From: Candidatus Aenigmatarchaeota archaeon
GTDB taxonomy: Archaea; EX4484-52; B79-G9
Length of the DNA stretch: 6,630 nt
Direction of reading: 5' to 3'
NCBI GenBank assembly: GCA_023142905.1
Contig: JAGLIP010000046.1
Span: forward strand, 1-6,630
Position numbers and translations under genes: made by a program. This document shows positions 5,705 through 6,630 of the stretch, in pieces; positions within the stretch are counted from its first letter, which is position 1; every line of letters begins with the position of its first letter. The notes beneath the pieces were generated by a model, which had not been told where the DNA came from, ran no database searches, and was given only the letters and a program-made list of their open reading frames with translations.

Positions 5705-5790
5705 TTAAAGCTCATCGGTAAGATAGTTTATGTTCGGAAACAATAGTTCCTGTTTCATAAATACCTTATGGCAGATTCATGTTTTTAAAA
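5705..5790 (-). pseudogene. Decayed copy of the rqcH promoter and first 17 codons
   Basis: On the minus strand the TATA box TTTAAAAA (5789-5782), the 31-base spacing to ATG (5758-5756) and the opening codons all parallel rqcH. The stub reads MKQELLFPNINYLTDEL followed by TAA, against MKQDLSSLDIKYIADEL in rqcH: 9 of 17 residues identical, no gaps. By hand, the 31 promoter bases match at 25 positions and the 51 coding bases at 38. A CAA codon (Q18) in rqcH is TAA here, and beyond it only traces (TGC TTG AAA against TAC CTT AAG) remain before the vWA terminator. The promoter is better kept than the coding part. It begins 8 bases after the stop codon of the lyase-like gene. It may still fire a short transcript, antisense to the vWA terminator region. 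Confidence 0.85.
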
Positions 5791-5792
5791 AA
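5787..5792 (-). terminator. T6 tract after the lyase-like gene
   Basis: Six T residues on the minus strand lie 5 bases after the stop codon (5800-5798). Archaeal RNA polymerase can stop at such tracts. It overlaps the first bases of the TATA box of the rqcH stub. Confidence 0.45.
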
Positions 5793-5797
5793 GCACT

Positions 5798-6574
5798 TTA
5801 AGCAGCAACTTTTACGCCATTCGAATCAAGAATGCCCATAATCTTTCGAGTATATTTTTGAAGTTCTGGGTGTTTTCTCAACAGATCATCATCAATTTCA
5901 AGAACTAATTCGCCTCCGGCATATTTGGCAGGTCTGCAAAAAATTCCAGTATGAATTTTTTCTTCATTCATAAGGTCAACATTCTTGAATGCTATTTTCT
6001 CTTCAGGAGTCATATTTTTCTTTATAGTTTTATACATTTCACCAAGCTCAGACATAATTTTTTCAGATTCATTAATTGATCTTGGATATACCGTAAATGC
6101 TTTTCCCCGCTGATCTCCCATATTGAGGGCACTCCAGTTTTCCTCGCTCGAAATTGCCTTGTAAACAACTTCCTGTCTATTAAGATAACTTGCAATTATT
6201 GTAGCGATTAAGCCGGAATTTTCTCTTGGAAGACTTACATGAATTTTGATTCCTTGTTTCCCCATACCAAACGGCTTATATCCACCAGACTCATATCCAT
6301 TTACTTGTGTCCATTTTTGATTAGGCCGGGTATCCGCAACATCAACAAGCCAGTTATTAAAATCATCAAGAGTTATAGGTTCTCCCGGAACGATTTGTTT
6401 TAAGTAACCCCTAAGACCATTAGATTTAGTCATCCAACCTCCATGAGTTTTCTTAAGCCCCTCAATAGCCATATAAGTTCTTGCAAGAAGACTTGGTAAC
6501 TCATATTTACCTGCTGTTTCGGGCAAAACATCTTTTACAAAATACCCTATTTTTGCTGCATCTTTTTGAGCCAT
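5798..6574 (-). CDS. Phosphothreonine lyase-like protein (OspF/SpvC/LanL lyase fold, tentative)
   Basis: A 258-residue soluble protein with no signal peptide or membrane segment. I do not know a named ortholog. The centre looks like the lyase domain of class III/IV lanthipeptide synthetases and of the effectors OspF/SpvC, which remove phosphate from phosphothreonine by beta-elimination. Matching positions are K110 and H112 in GIKIHVSLP, K139 in VVYKAISS, R156, Y163 in GKAFTVYP, D200 and R214. SpvC has K104, H106, K136, R148, Y158, D201 and R213, so order and spacing agree closely. The second late arginine (R220 in SpvC) has no clear counterpart, and the R-to-Y gap is 7 rather than 10. The length equals that of stand-alone OspF/SpvC (about 240). 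No kinase, cyclase or precursor peptide is nearby. Start: ATG after the Shine-Dalgarno-like AAGGGGTGGT. Similarity is judged from memory, so function is inferred. Confidence 0.6.
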   Translation of the reverse strand: MAQKDAAKIGYFVKDVLPETAGKYELPSLLARTYMAIEGLKKTHGGWMTKSNGLRGYLKQIVPGEPITLDDFNNWLVDVADTRPNQKWTQVNGYESGGYKPFGMGKQGIKIHVSLPRENSGLIATIIASYLNRQEVVYKAISSEENWSALNMGDQRGKAFTVYPRSINESEKIMSELGEMYKTIKKNMTPEEKIAFKNVDLMNEEKIHTGIFCRPAKYAGGELVLEIDDDLLRKHPELQKYTRKIMGILDSNGVKVAA

Positions 6575-6576
6575 AA

Positions 6577-6586
6577 AACCACCCCT
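6577..6586 (-). promoter_or_regulatory. Shine-Dalgarno site of the lyase-like gene
   Basis: On the minus strand AAGGGGTGGT lies 2 bases before the ATG at 6574 and overlaps the archaeal consensus GGAGGTGAT in register. It supports this start codon and shows the mRNA has a leader. Confidence 0.6.
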
Positions 6587-6608
6587 TGAGTTACCATTAT
6601 ATAGTAGT

Positions 6609-6622
6609 TAATATATTTAAAT
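6609..6622 (-). promoter_or_regulatory. TATA box of the lyase-like gene
   Basis: On the minus strand an ATTTAAATATATTAA-like run lies about 40 bases before the ATG. A start of transcription near 6592 would give a leader of about 18 bases that contains the Shine-Dalgarno site. Confidence 0.5.
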
Positions 6623-6630
6623 CTATCGTT

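Noticed and set aside
1..6630. CRISPR array
   Set aside because: No set of evenly spaced repeats of 24-40 bases occurs; the only repeats are the pairs described.

Overview
The window reads as AT-rich archaeal DNA, probably from an uncultivated lineage. The evidence is an NEMF/RqcH-type protein whose sequence is closest to what I know of archaeal members, a tRNA-Ile with an encoded CCA and an apparent intron in an archaeal-style D-loop position, leaderless genes with a TATA-like box about 27 bases upstream, and Shine-Dalgarno sites matching GAGGTGAT. A DPANN-type archaeon is possible, but phylum cannot be fixed from this sequence. 

Layout. 1-131 has no convincing gene. 132-985 looks like a single-gene mobile unit: a 100-base integron attC-like palindrome (132-231), a small membrane-anchored PsbP-like protein gene (288-887) and a second, shorter attC-like palindrome (942-985). 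A perfect 15-base inverted repeat also brackets the gene. 1036-1380 is a broken DDE transposase remnant ending in a strong hairpin. 1554-1661 is tRNA-Ile(GAU) with about 31 extra bases in the D-loop. Only 4 bases further on, convergent to it, is the end of rqcH (3570-1666, minus), which encodes the ribosome-associated quality-control factor. 3905-5629 encodes a secreted von Willebrand factor A (vWA) protein with a good signal peptide, preceded by a roughly 300-base regulatory region and followed by a hairpin terminator. 5798-6574 (minus) encodes a 258-residue protein whose spaced K-x-H, K, R, Y, D and R residues resemble the OspF/SpvC and LanL-type phosphothreonine lyase domain. 

The most informative structure is a second, decayed copy of the rqcH promoter and first 17 codons at 5705-5790, in the same orientation as the real gene start at 3570-3601. 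The vWA gene sits exactly between the two copies. This suggests that the vWA block was inserted into, or recombined at, the 5' end of rqcH, leaving a functional rqcH on one side and a stub on the other. If so, rqcH once lay directly downstream of the lyase-like gene. 

Together the window looks like a housekeeping pair (tRNA-Ile and rqcH) bordered by accessory DNA: a cassette and dead transposase on the left, and a surface protein and a possible protein-modifying lyase on the right. No operon links the protein genes; each appears to have its own promoter.
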